Notes under the pieces: model-generated
What the model saw: the letters and a program-made list of their open reading frames with translations, nothing else
The model's database searches: none
What the model was told of the DNA's origin: nothing
Assembly: GCA_016710325.1 (NCBI GenBank)
Contig: JADJXK010000002.1
Location: 3,720,001 to 3,784,000, forward strand
DNA length: 64,000 bases
DNA from: Candidatus Leptofilum proximum
GTDB lineage: Bacteria > Chloroflexota > Anaerolineae > Promineifilales > Promineifilaceae
Direction of reading: 5' to 3'
Shown: positions 23,347 through 31,959 of the stretch, one piece after another
Numbering within the stretch: the stretch's first letter is position 1
Layout: each line of letters starts with the position of its first letter
Position numbers and translations under genes: made by a program

Positions 23347-25434
23347 TTAGCGGTCAAAAGAAAACGGCCGTTCCTGGACCGTGACAAACTGCTTGCCGTG
23401 CCCATTGTGCGGCAGGCTAAAGGTGCGATTATTCGCCCGCTGCCATTCAGCATGCGCCCAGACAAACAGGGTGAACATCTGAGCATCGCTCAACTCTCCC
23501 CCCTGGCTTTCCAGCTGTTGATTAAACCAGTCACTGTAGTTTTCATTGGTGGCCATCGGTCGCCCGGTGAGGAACTCAAACGTGTTGCGGTCGCTGTGGT
23601 GCCGATTCCCGGCATCTACCAGATGCCGGATTTGGGCTTTCAGCCAATCTCGGGGCAGGCCCGTCGGCTCTGGATGGGCCGGAATTAACTCAGCCCACGG
23701 CTGGCTGGGGGCAAACTGGCGACAAACGGGAACTGTGAAGCGGCTGGCATCAGGTTGGGGGTTGTCTACCACCAGCATCTTGAAGGAAACGTTGCGCTGC
23801 CGTCCGGCCCAGGCGCAGTGGGGCACCGCCTCATCCTTGGTCGGACTTGCCTCCAGCCGGTGGCGGCATTGGACGCAGGAAGTGGCAAAAGGGTGGCTGC
23901 TCGTCAGCTGCTCATGCCGCTGCATGAAGTCGGCGATTTGCTGGCGCTGTTTGATGATGGGGGATGGTTTATTATCCGCCACGGCAGGTGCTGCCGCCAC
24001 GGCCGTTGCTGCCGTCTGTGGCGCAGTGGTCTGGCTGCTGGCTGCAGCCCCTGGTGCCTGTGCATCTCTCTCCGGTAACTGGTCAACAGGTGATGCCGAT
24101 TCTCCTGGTGCAGAAGCGGCCGTTTCCACTTCCTGTGCTTCCTGCGCTGCCTGGGCCTGCCAGGCAGCCAGCAATGTTTCGTAGCTTTTAACCCGGTAAT
24201 CGCCGCCCTCCTGCACCACGCCGGGCAGCTGGCTCCATTCCCAGGGAACGCGGACATCAAAATGGTCATTGGGCGCCAGACCGTGAATGCAGCGGCTGGT
24301 TTCTTCCTGAACCCGGCAGGGCATGCCCAGGGGGCCACCCTGTCCTTTGGCTAAATCGGCCGCCAGCTGCTGCCGAGGCAGCTGCCCAATGGGGCAGGCG
24401 TCGCAGGCCACTTCTGTAACCAGGTACTGCACCACGTTGGCCCAATGAATCTGGCCGTTGGCGAAGTAAGTGTCGCCGCCCAACGCCTGAAACCAGAGCG
24501 TCAGCTTCTCCTGGGTGGCCCACGGCTCTTCGTGAAGATTGCGGTAGATAAGCATGGCGGCGGCAGCATAGGCATCTTCCGGGTAGGCGTCTAACACCTG
24601 ACTCCACAACCGCCCCAGGGCACGGGCGATGTTGCGCTGTGATTGATGTTTTACCATCAGGGGCAGCGTCAGGCCGGACCATTTCTTTAGGCTCGCGGCA
24701 CACGCCTTAATTCCCTTGGCCGTGATTTTGCCCGGCTCGTTGGCCAGGATGAAGATAGTCAGGCCAGTCCGTTTCGGCTCGGGCAGGTCGGCCACGGCTG
24801 GGGCCACGCTCATGGGCAGCTCTCCGGCGGCGATGCGCTGAGCCAAATCGGGCGAGATGTCCATCAGAGCCAGGTGGTTGAGAACAAAGTGGAGGTGCTG
24901 CCCACTGTTGCGGGCAATTTCTTCGGGTGTTGCTCCGGCGGCCACCGCCTGGTGAAAGCTGTGGGCAATGCCCAGCATATCCGGGGCGTCACTGCCGTAG
25001 TTGGCCGCCTGGAGCGCCAGGATTTGGGCTTTGGCGCTGCCTTCAAAGAGAACAAAGGGGATGCCCTCCTCGCCGTATCGGTTCAGGAGAGAGGCAATTA
25101 CCTTTTCCAGGGAACCAAGAGATTCCACCAGGGTGGCGAGCATCGTGCGGACCACCTCGTTGCTAATTTCCGTCTCAGGATGTTCCTGGACCCAATCCCG
25201 CAGGGCCAAGGCCAATAGCTGCGCCATATGGCGGCGGTGGCCGCTGACGATATAAAAATCGTTGCCCCCTTCACTGCTGCCGAGTCCGTGATTGGGCGTG
25301 GCGACGATGGGCTGCCAAGTGTCCAGACCGCGCTCAAAAACCTGGAGCGTGAGGGTGGCCAGGGCCTCTAAATCATAGGTGGTGCGCATTTGGGCCGGAT
25401 GGGCTTTCAGCTGTTTGATGGTTGTGGTTGGCAT
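23347..25434 (-). CDS. PRTRC-type ParB-like protein
   Basis: 695 aa, much longer than chromosomal ParB. The N-terminal ParB/Srx-like domain contains FYIVSGHRRHMAQ (about 60-72), the conserved G-x-R-R box. A helical domain (GIAHSFHQAVAAGATPEEIA…) is consistent with HTH DNA binding. Two Cys clusters follow: CDACPIG…MPC…C (about 345-395) and C-terminal CVQCRH…HCAW, likely metal sites. Between them is an Ala/Gln-rich linker (about 425-490). GGAG precedes the ATG. It heads the PRTRC operon, where it probably acts in plasmid/element maintenance. Confidence 0.82.
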   Translation of the reverse strand: MPTTTIKQLKAHPAQMRTTYDLEALATLTLQVFERGLDTWQPIVATPNHGLGSSEGGNDFYIVSGHRRHMAQLLALALRDWVQEHPETEISNEVVRTMLATLVESLGSLEKVIASLLNRYGEEGIPFVLFEGSAKAQILALQAANYGSDAPDMLGIAHSFHQAVAAGATPEEIARNSGQHLHFVLNHLALMDISPDLAQRIAAGELPMSVAPAVADLPEPKRTGLTIFILANEPGKITAKGIKACAASLKKWSGLTLPLMVKHQSQRNIARALGRLWSQVLDAYPEDAYAAAAMLIYRNLHEEPWATQEKLTLWFQALGGDTYFANGQIHWANVVQYLVTEVACDACPIGQLPRQQLAADLAKGQGGPLGMPCRVQEETSRCIHGLAPNDHFDVRVPWEWSQLPGVVQEGGDYRVKSYETLLAAWQAQAAQEAQEVETAASAPGESASPVDQLPERDAQAPGAAASSQTTAPQTAATAVAAAPAVADNKPSPIIKQRQQIADFMQRHEQLTSSHPFATSCVQCRHRLEASPTKDEAVPHCAWAGRQRNVSFKMLVVDNPQPDASRFTVPVCRQFAPSQPWAELIPAHPEPTGLPRDWLKAQIRHLVDAGNRHHSDRNTFEFLTGRPMATNENYSDWFNQQLESQGGELSDAQMFTLFVWAHAEWQRANNRTFSLPHNGHGKQFVTVQERPFSFDR

Positions 25435-25467
25435 GGGACTTGCTCCTTCTAGGGAATTTGAAACGCA

Positions 25468-25505
25468 AAACGGCCGTTACCAAAATTGTTTGGTAACGGC
25501 CGTTT
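25468..25505 (-). terminator. 17-bp perfect hairpin built from two ACGGCCGT copies
   Basis: AAACGGCCGTTACCAAA and its exact complement flank a 4-nt loop (ATTG). Each arm contains the ACGGCCGT octamer. The structure starts 34 bp upstream of the ParB start codon and lies about 170 bp beyond the upstream gene, so it is in the ParB leader. A T-run is short (TTTTGCGTTT on the minus strand). It could be a terminator or leader regulator. Confidence 0.65.
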
Positions 25506-25674
25506 CAACTAAATTTTGAGTGTGGTAATTCTTGAACTGGGAGTGCCGAGAATGAGCTCAGTGCTGTTGTAACGAAGATTAAAAAGTTCGAAAAGTATTG
25601 AGCGTTAGCGTCTGGAACAGAGCTTGTGGAGAACGATCGAACGGAGAAATAGCAGACGAAAGGGAACAGTCACT

Positions 25675-26106
25675 CTACGACTGGATACTTTTCAGCCAAA
25701 GTAAAATTTCTTGGGCAAACTGAGGGAATGCCGTTAGACCTTTTTGCAGGCTGTCGGCGACTAAAGCGGGATCGATTTCCTGATACAGATGCACCAGCAC
25801 ATTACGAAATCCACCCAGGCCTTTGATTTGACCAAACAGCTCTGGCGAAATCACCCCTTTATCCCGTAAGCCCTGCAAGCTTTCTTCATAGCTGTCGGCA
25901 TAGAAGCCAAAGTGGCCTACAAGGATGTGGTCAGCAATATCGAGAATCAGAGAAGCCGCGGCGATAAGCCCTCGTTCAATAATCTATCGTTGGCTGATAT
26001 TAGTATCGAGCGATTCTGGTGTAATACCTGGATAGCGATTAAGCTCCCATAAAACAATATCCAGTTCTTGTAGCCGTTCTACGATGCTGCTGTGCTTGAT
26101 GACCAC
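25675..26106 (-). pseudogene. hepT: HepT toxin (type VII TA) with in-frame amber codon
   Basis: The GTG at 26106 begins a 143-codon frame: IVERLQELDIVLWELNRYP…DTNISQR, TAG (25984-25986, codon 41), then IIERGLIAAASLILDIADHIL…FRNVLVHLY…LLWLKSIQS. This is the HepT/DUF86 helical fold with the R-x4-H motif RNVLVH kept. The usual sequence at the stop is R-W-I-V-E-R, so Trp has become TAG. It overlaps mntA by 28 bp, as usual for the pair. Probably inactive, unless the 67-aa C-terminal piece is re-initiated. Confidence 0.85.
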
Positions 26107-26525
26107 GCCACCATTCTCCTTCTCAAACCTTCTTCTTGACGCTGCCGTAAATAGGCCGTGTCATGATACTCTCGCACTACTTTAAGCTCAAACTGTAGCC
26201 GACTTTCATCATTCGCCGCATACAATATCTGGCCAGTGCGAATAATTTCAAAACAAAATGCAGGGGAGGTCCGGCGCAAATCCACGATATCCACTCTCTC
26301 TGTCCCTAAGAAAGTTACTAGCTCTTCGCGAAACTTGAAGGCAGGCGTTTGCTCTGCCCAAATAGCCAGATCAACGTCGTTACCTGCCTTACCTTCAACT
26401 AGAGACCCAAAGAGATAGACCAGAATGACATCCGTTTCACAAAAAAGAGTGGATAATCGCCGGAGGGCCGATTGAACTTCTGGCTCTAGCGGCGCAAAAC
26501 CTTTCCATTTTTCTACGGAGCCCAT
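26079..26525 (-). CDS. mntA: MntA-like minimal nucleotidyltransferase (type VII antitoxin)
   Basis: 148 aa from the ATG at 26525, with AAAGGAG upstream. LVYLFGSLVEGKAGNDVDLAI has the MNT signature GS-x9-D-x-D (Gly40, Ser41, Asp50, Asp52); a further acidic residue lies in ERVDIVDL (about 78-85). MntA proteins inactivate the HepT toxin by adding AMP to it. The enzyme appears intact, while its partner downstream carries a nonsense codon. Confidence 0.88.
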   Translation of the reverse strand: MGSVEKWKGFAPLEPEVQSALRRLSTLFCETDVILVYLFGSLVEGKAGNDVDLAIWAEQTPAFKFREELVTFLGTERVDIVDLRRTSPAFCFEIIRTGQILYAANDESRLQFELKVVREYHDTAYLRQRQEEGLRRRMVAWSSSTAAS

Positions 26526-26587
26526 GTTTACTCCTTTAAAGTATCTTATAGGTCTATAGGATGCATTGTACCATTTTTTGAATGGGA

Positions 26588-26845
26588 TCAATATTCTGAG
26601 GGCAGAAGAACGGTGGTAACTGACCGATCCGCTTCTGTAACAATCCAAATCTTTTCTGTTTCATGGTTCCCCGAAGGAACGTTGTAAGCTGACAGAATGC
26701 GATATCCATCTTTAACTGCCAAATTGTTTTGCTGTATGTCAAAAGAATCCAGTTCGCCCCAATCGCCCTGAACATGTCTGGTCAGGTAAGGCGCGAAATT
26801 TACGTCTAGCGCGGCGGCTCCCGGCGTCATGACGACGTGACCCAA
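26588..26845 (-). CDS. conserved mobile-element accessory protein
   Basis: About 85 aa. The sequence LGHVVMTPGA…YLTRHVQGDWGELD…ILSAYNVPSG…KIWIVTEADRSVTTVLLPSEY is the complete conserved core of a common small plasmid/ICE protein of unknown function. The start is uncertain. The track of conservation begins at a TTG (LGHVV), but the frame stays open upstream to about 26940 without an ATG, so an alternative start such as ATT is possible. Confidence 0.75.
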   Translation of the reverse strand: MGHVVMTPGAAALDVNFAPYLTRHVQGDWGELDSFDIQQNNLAVKDGYRILSAYNVPSGNHETEKIWIVTEADRSVTTVLLPSEY

Positions 26846-26941
26846 GGCAAAAAGCTGTTGGCTTTGGGCAGATGTCTCCTCAGCCAGAGTGATGTGTAGA
26901 TAGGGTGAACCGTGGTTATCTGTCTGAATGTATGATTTGAA

Positions 26942-27568
26942 CTACCAATATCGCTGCTGCCCAACACCTCGTATGATGACCGAAAATTGCCGTTCTGTTG
27001 GGCTTATATCCTTGCCGGTGACCACACACATGCCCAGGATGTCGGTCCACAAACCCTTGAAGTCGTTGGGCCAGGCTGAGGCCACGGCTCGCTGCATCAG
27101 GTCGACAACGCTGTCCGAGGCCGTTACCGGGATTTTGAAATGCTGCCGGGTAACCTCATCCAGTCCAAGCTGGTTTAGACGGGCTTCCACGAGTTGGCCC
27201 TCTTCAAGCATTTCGACTCGTCCCGGTCCTGCATGAATGAAGACTGGTTCCGGGTCTAATTCTTCTTGAGCGATGGTCTCAGGTTGGGCTGACCAGTACA
27301 GGCCCATGTCGGCAAACGGGATGGTGGGCGGTGTGAGCTTAACGACCGACAGATATCCCATTTCGCGGCAGAGGGCATCTGCTGTTTGCAGAACCGTTTG
27401 GTAGGCCGCAGCGTCCATTTGGCTGCCAGGTTGGGAGAAACGGCCGTTGGGGAACAAAAAAGCGGCGACCGTATCGGTCACCGCTTGATAAGAAAGGTAC
27501 CCCTTGCCGTCTATCATTTGAACAGGCAAGGCTGCAAGCCTGGTTTTTAGATCTTTCATGATTGTCAC
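26942..27568 (-). CDS. unknown 208-aa accessory protein paralogous to the N-part of the 574-aa protein
   Basis: A GTG at 27568 or an ATG at 27559 starts the gene. Residues about 4-95 (LAALPVQMIDGKGYLSYQAV…AAFLFPNGR…DAAAYQTV…LTPPTIPFADMGLY) align with residues about 33-120 of the protein at 3755-5479. The remainder is different and ends SVIIRGVGQQRYW. No catalytic motif is evident. It carries one ACGGCCGT octamer and has a leader hairpin built from two more. Confidence 0.75.
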   Translation of the reverse strand: MTIMKDLKTRLAALPVQMIDGKGYLSYQAVTDTVAAFLFPNGRFSQPGSQMDAAAYQTVLQTADALCREMGYLSVVKLTPPTIPFADMGLYWSAQPETIAQEELDPEPVFIHAGPGRVEMLEEGQLVEARLNQLGLDEVTRQHFKIPVTASDSVVDLMQRAVASAWPNDFKGLWTDILGMCVVTGKDISPTERQFSVIIRGVGQQRYW

Positions 27569-27599
27569 TCGGTGTTGATTGGGGATAAATGAAGTGGGA

Positions 27600-27630
27600 C
27601 AAACGGCCGTCTACCCGAGACGGCCGTTTG
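27600..27630 (-). terminator. 13-bp perfect hairpin built from two ACGGCCGT copies
   Basis: CAAACGGCCGTCT and AGACGGCCGTTTG pair perfectly around ACCCG. The hairpin is 32 bp upstream of the 208-aa gene's GTG and about 155 bp after the preceding gene's stop. There is no strong T-run on the minus strand (TTTGTCCC). Confidence 0.6.
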
Positions 27631-27785
27631 CAATTTAAGCCCGTTTAATCTTCATAAAGCGGAAAGCGTTAGCGAATGACATCTGCTTCAACGATTTGGG
27701 ATGAATGAGTCGTTCCGCTGAAAGTGCGGTTTTATATCGCTTATGAAATTAACGGTAGGGTTTGTTTTCAAAAAGTACTTTCTGC

Positions 27786-28910
27786 TTAATCTTGGCGTAA
27801 AACGAAAGGTAAGTAGTTAAAGTTGGAAAAAGGAGTACCACAAGGCTGTGTCAAGCAGACAAGTGTTAACTGATACGTGCCGGTATCAGTTCCACCAAAG
27901 TCATTTATCAGGATCGTATAATTGCCATCGCTATCCAATAGGCAGGTCACTTCACTAACAATAGTGCCGCAAAGGCTTACTCCGTCGGGACGTATCACTG
28001 CTTTGTAAGGAGCAACGGAGCCAGAAGTTTTGATAGCCCGGACTCGGATCTGATTTCCCACCATGCCGCTAAAAGTATAACAATCCGTTTCGGCTGGTAC
28101 GTCAATAGACCCTGTGACGGGAAGGCCACTATAACCGATCGATGAGCATCCAACCGGATTGTTCAAGCGCTGTAAGTAAAAGCTGTAAGTGCCTGTATCT
28201 GTTCCCCCAAAATCGTTGATCAAAATAGTATGCAGACCTGTCACAGTTGCCTGACAGGTGAGCTCGGTAACGATAGTGCCACACAGCGTAGTGCCATCCG
28301 GTTGAATAATCTCCTGGTAAGCTGCTGCGGTTCCTGCTGTTTCCACCGCGCGTCCACGTACCTGATCTCCTGTAGACAGCTGGAACGTGAAGCAATCGGT
28401 GACGGCCGCTTCAGTCAAATTCCCTGTGGAAGGAAGGGCGCCAAAAGCAATGGTGCTGCACCCAACCGGATTATTAAGCCGTTGCAGATAAAGGCTGTAG
28501 TTCCCATTGTCGGTTCCTCCAAAGTCATTAATAAGAAGCGTATGGTTTCCATTGCTTTCTAGCAGGCAAGTTATCTCTGTTACAATGGTACTGCAGAGAG
28601 AAGTGCCGCCTGGCTGTATGATTTCCTGAAAAGCAGCCAATGAACCTGATGTCTCAACAACTCGGACTCGAATACGATCACCAGCGGAACCGGAAAAGGT
28701 AAATGAATCGGTTTCGCCCGCCAGATCGATCGCGCAATGAATTGTTTGGCCAAAGTTGAGATTTGATGAACAGGTGCTTCCACCTGCCAGAACCGGTTTG
28801 CCGGATGGAGTTGTGCCCTGAAAGAGAGACAGTAAAAACAAAGCGATAAGTAACCTCACTCCGCAGCGCCAAACTTGCCGAAAAATTGATTTCTCATGAC
28901 GTAGTTGCAT
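27786..28910 (-). CDS. secreted triple-repeat protein (PPC-like beta domains)
   Basis: 374 aa, with AAGGAGGAC before the ATG. An N-terminal signal segment (VRLLIALFLLSLFQG, about 18-32) is followed by three tandem repeats of about 90 residues. Each holds TD(S/C)(F/Y)TF…(G/V)(D/N)(Q/R)(I/V)R.R…V/I…IINDFGGTDNG-type segments such as LINDFGGTDTGTY, plus paired Cys. The pattern resembles bacterial pre-peptidase C-terminal (PPC) beta sandwiches. The C-terminus NYLPFVLRQD matches the Chloroflexota-type tail. Likely a surface or matrix protein. Confidence 0.8.
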   Translation of the reverse strand: MQLRHEKSIFRQVWRCGVRLLIALFLLSLFQGTTPSGKPVLAGGSTCSSNLNFGQTIHCAIDLAGETDSFTFSGSAGDRIRVRVVETSGSLAAFQEIIQPGGTSLCSTIVTEITCLLESNGNHTLLINDFGGTDNGNYSLYLQRLNNPVGCSTIAFGALPSTGNLTEAAVTDCFTFQLSTGDQVRGRAVETAGTAAAYQEIIQPDGTTLCGTIVTELTCQATVTGLHTILINDFGGTDTGTYSFYLQRLNNPVGCSSIGYSGLPVTGSIDVPAETDCYTFSGMVGNQIRVRAIKTSGSVAPYKAVIRPDGVSLCGTIVSEVTCLLDSDGNYTILINDFGGTDTGTYQLTLVCLTQPCGTPFSNFNYLPFVLRQD

Positions 28911-28973
28911 TTTGTCCTCCTTAAGTAATCGACCATCGATTTTTTGTTCTGAGACCTTTCATAAGACGTGTTT

Positions 28974-30302
28974 TCAGTGGGGACCTGTGACGAACGGCAA
29001 AAAGGCATTACACTGATTGACACAGACGGTGAGACCATGAGTTTGAGTTTGATAACCATCTAGGGCTTCAACCAGAATATCTGGAGCAGATGTGTTGTGG
29101 TTACTGAAGCTTGGTCGGTAAAAGAACCAGTAAGGTCCGGAAAGAGCAGACCAGGCAGTTGACCACTCGGGCAAAGAGAGATTCAAGAAAGCATAATCTC
29201 CGACAGCCGTTTCCACACGAGCGGCATCGGCATTATCTTCGGCGACATACATGGAGCGAAATGTGGCAAATGAGCTGCTTGTGTCATAGTCGGCCCAAAC
29301 TTCAACCTCAGCTTCGGCGCGATCTACAAAAAATTCAAGGTAAGCACTTTCTCCGGATAGGTAGGTTACGTCCAGGGTCATATCTGAAGGATTCACGATA
29401 ATGCGCTGCACATCGACAAACGGCCGTATTGGATCTGTGGGTGCTGGCCCAATGATCACCGAACTGCCGTAGCAAACATCTCCTACCCCAGATGGTGGAT
29501 GTGGTTTGAGCCGCATATTGCCGTCCTGATAGAAAACCATTACCTCGGGCCAGGAAGCTTCATCGATAATTCGCTTATTCCAGACAAGGCGGTGGCCTTC
29601 TAAACTGGTGTTACCGACAGTTACGGTCATTGTGTGGGGCAGCCACCAATCTGAGTCGGTGCAAACAGAAATAACGTTCACCGTATCATCCCACAGGACT
29701 TCGCAGCTTACTTCATTGGGTGTGGCGGGTTTTGCCAGTGGGCACCCCGAGAAGTCTGCCGCGCAGTTATCCGCGACAACGACATAGGTAGGATGCGTGG
29801 CCTTGACTCGAAAATGAGTGACATTGCCTCCATAAAGCGGAATGTTGATATTGTCTTCCTCCGCGCATGTAGTGCAGTAAGAATGATTTTCTGCCCATGA
29901 AGTTGGTACGGAGACGAGGACTTGATTCAGCACCGGGCCTTCATAGCCAATGGTGGGCAAAACCGCTAGCTGCTCGCTCCAGGCGTTTCCCGCGCTGATT
30001 ACCGTTGTCCAGGTGGTGGAGCCAGTGGGTGAGAGCTGGCCAGGCAAGTCGTCTGTGATTACAGCAGGGAGCGCGAGGGAACCGGTGTTCGAAACGTGCA
30101 AAGTAAAAACGGCCGTTTGTTCCGGTTGAATCGGATTTGGTGAAACTTCCTGGCTAGCTAATATGCTTGAGGTGAAATTACTTTGTTTCACCAGGGCAGC
30201 AGCCATCGTTGGGTTTTGATGGAAATTCTCGAAAAGTGTAAGCACGACGGCCAAGGGAAGTCCAACGCAGAGGAAGAGCACAAGCAAGGATCTTTTTATC
30301 AT
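28974..30302 (-). CDS. secreted protein with DUF11-like domain
   Basis: 442 aa from the ATG at 30302, with AAGGAG upstream. Signal peptide SLLVLFLCVGLPLAVVLTLF. Residues about 45-125 (SPNPIQPEQTAVFTLHVSNTGS…VITDDLPGQLS) are a DUF11-type conserved-repeat (CARDB-like) beta domain. The rest is Cys-rich and unassigned. The C-terminus NAFLPFVTGPH resembles the YLPFV tail. Neighbours on both sides are also exported, so this is a cell-surface cluster. Confidence 0.75.
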   Translation of the reverse strand: MIKRSLLVLFLCVGLPLAVVLTLFENFHQNPTMAAALVKQSNFTSSILASQEVSPNPIQPEQTAVFTLHVSNTGSLALPAVITDDLPGQLSPTGSTTWTTVISAGNAWSEQLAVLPTIGYEGPVLNQVLVSVPTSWAENHSYCTTCAEEDNINIPLYGGNVTHFRVKATHPTYVVVADNCAADFSGCPLAKPATPNEVSCEVLWDDTVNVISVCTDSDWWLPHTMTVTVGNTSLEGHRLVWNKRIIDEASWPEVMVFYQDGNMRLKPHPPSGVGDVCYGSSVIIGPAPTDPIRPFVDVQRIIVNPSDMTLDVTYLSGESAYLEFFVDRAEAEVEVWADYDTSSSFATFRSMYVAEDNADAARVETAVGDYAFLNLSLPEWSTAWSALSGPYWFFYRPSFSNHNTSAPDILVEALDGYQTQTHGLTVCVNQCNAFLPFVTGPH

Positions 30303-30377
30303 TTGGTTTTCTCCTTTTGCTAAACAAATCATTGTTATTGAAACAAGACAGACATGAGCTTAAGGGAGTGAATCGGG

Positions 30378-31514
30378 TTAGTTATCTTCCCGGCACGCCG
30401 CATTAAAAGGAGTTCCAGTGCACCATACGACGGAACAACTGTTATTGTTGAGAATAGGTGTAACGGGAAGTTCGTCATCGGAAAAGAAAACGATTCCACT
30501 TGAGTCTCCGAATGGAGAGTCGGAAGTCAAGTTTTCCCGACTGCATTTGTTCTCAGTGAGAGCAGGCGCATAAGGACCAATGATAAAGATATCAGTGCCT
30601 AAACCAAACGGGCCGGCGGCGTTGTTCTGCAAAAAATTGCCATTTGCTTCCCCGCCTCCAGATTCGTTCACTTCATATAGAAGTCCGGTTTGTTCATTAT
30701 TGTTTGCGGTGTTCCTCACCAGTAGGGGTGCAGCGCTATCCCTTACAAGAAAGCCAACGTGATTGCTTAAGCACCGGTTGTCTTTTACTGTACCGGCGGA
30801 ACTACCGCTGAAGAGGATGCCAATATAGTTTTCAGAGCAGACGTTATCTTCCAGGGTCAGCTGGACCTGGTCTGTCAAGGCAATACCAGCCCCATCGTTT
30901 TTTTCAATGACACAGTTTTTTATAGTGCCGGAAACAGTATTGCGAACAACGATTCCATTGCCTGGGGAATTATCGTCACTCAAGCCGCCAGTTATGCGAC
31001 AGTCTGAAAATTCGATAGATCCTCCCTCCACTTCCAGCACATTTGCCCCTTCACCCTCTGTGTGACGCAGCGTAATGCCGGATAGTGAAAAGACACCATT
31101 TCCTGTATACCGAATCATGTATGGGGAAGCAGCAGAGACAATTTCAGTCCTTGCCCGGTCCTCGCCAACGATAGCGAGTGGTTTTTCCAGGGTGAGTGCC
31201 TCGGAGAGAATAAACGTGCCAGAGCTCAACATGATGGTGGAATCCGGTATGACGGCGGCAATAGCGGCCTCCAGTGTCTCAAAATCGCCGGAGCCATCAC
31301 TTGAAACGTGGACCGTTGTTGGTGCTGGGACGGTAGGTGTTAACGTGGGGGTTGGTGTGGGGGTAGCGGTAGCCCTTGGTGTGGGAGAAACCGCATCTTC
31401 GGCCAGGGCTGGCTCACTGCTGTCCAATGGCACAGGTTCCGTTTCCGGACTGCACGCAGTGAAAAACAGGATTGCCAAAATTACAGATAATAAAAGAACA
31501 CGGACGTGGATCAT
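30378..31514 (-). CDS. lipoprotein with right-handed parallel beta-helix
   Basis: 378 aa from the ATG at 31514, with AGGAGG upstream. The N-terminus has LLLSVILAILFFTACS, a lipobox with Cys at about residue 21, followed by a Thr/Pro-rich linker (TPTPTPTLTPT). Residues about 85-350 are PbH1/pectin-lyase-type coils (NGIVVRNTVSGTIKNC, NYIGILFSGSSAGTVKDN, NHVGFLVRD…). Likely anchored on the outer face of the membrane. NosD-like carbohydrate binding or lyase activity is possible, but no catalytic residues can be named. Confidence 0.82.
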   Translation of the reverse strand: MIHVRVLLLSVILAILFFTACSPETEPVPLDSSEPALAEDAVSPTPRATATPTPTPTLTPTVPAPTTVHVSSDGSGDFETLEAAIAAVIPDSTIMLSSGTFILSEALTLEKPLAIVGEDRARTEIVSAASPYMIRYTGNGVFSLSGITLRHTEGEGANVLEVEGGSIEFSDCRITGGLSDDNSPGNGIVVRNTVSGTIKNCVIEKNDGAGIALTDQVQLTLEDNVCSENYIGILFSGSSAGTVKDNRCLSNHVGFLVRDSAAPLLVRNTANNNEQTGLLYEVNESGGGEANGNFLQNNAAGPFGLGTDIFIIGPYAPALTENKCSRENLTSDSPFGDSSGIVFFSDDELPVTPILNNNSCSVVWCTGTPFNAACREDN

Positions 31515-31611
31515 TGACTTTTCCTCCTGCTTAAAGAGACAGCAATCCAACCGTTGCTACCTCGCGAAAAAAATTGAACCTGTATGCAGACTTAGACTTA
31601 CACTGCACCTT

Positions 31612-31827
31612 CTATTTGTTACGTCCCCACAAGTAGCCTACAATGCCGAGGGCCAAGGGGAAAACACAGGAAAGCGTCGGTCCTAATTCATTGATAGCCT
31701 GGAGCGATTGAGAAGGCATAGAGGGAGCAAAGAGAGTAACTCCAGCGGTAAAAAGTATAAGAGCCAATAAGCCTAAGAAAATGCCGCTGATTCCATAAGA
31801 CAGTGGGGACCATTGTTTTTTATTCAT
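31612..31827 (-). CDS. small two-helix membrane protein
   Basis: 71 aa from MNKKQW at 31827. Two membrane segments: GISGIFLGLLALILFTAGVT and CVFPLALGIVGYLW. Ends with the basic GRNK. No family recognised. Lies upstream of the lipoprotein gene on the same strand. Confidence 0.6.
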   Translation of the reverse strand: MNKKQWSPLSYGISGIFLGLLALILFTAGVTLFAPSMPSQSLQAINELGPTLSCVFPLALGIVGYLWGRNK

Positions 31828-31959
31828 TTCGAGCACCCCTAATCTGATTTTGTTTCTTTATCTCATCCCAATAGGAATAAGTAAAAGTGAATGACGGTAA
31901 ATTTTGAATCCGAATCATAGACGAAGATCGCCTCGGCTCGATTGCAGACAGGAATAAGG

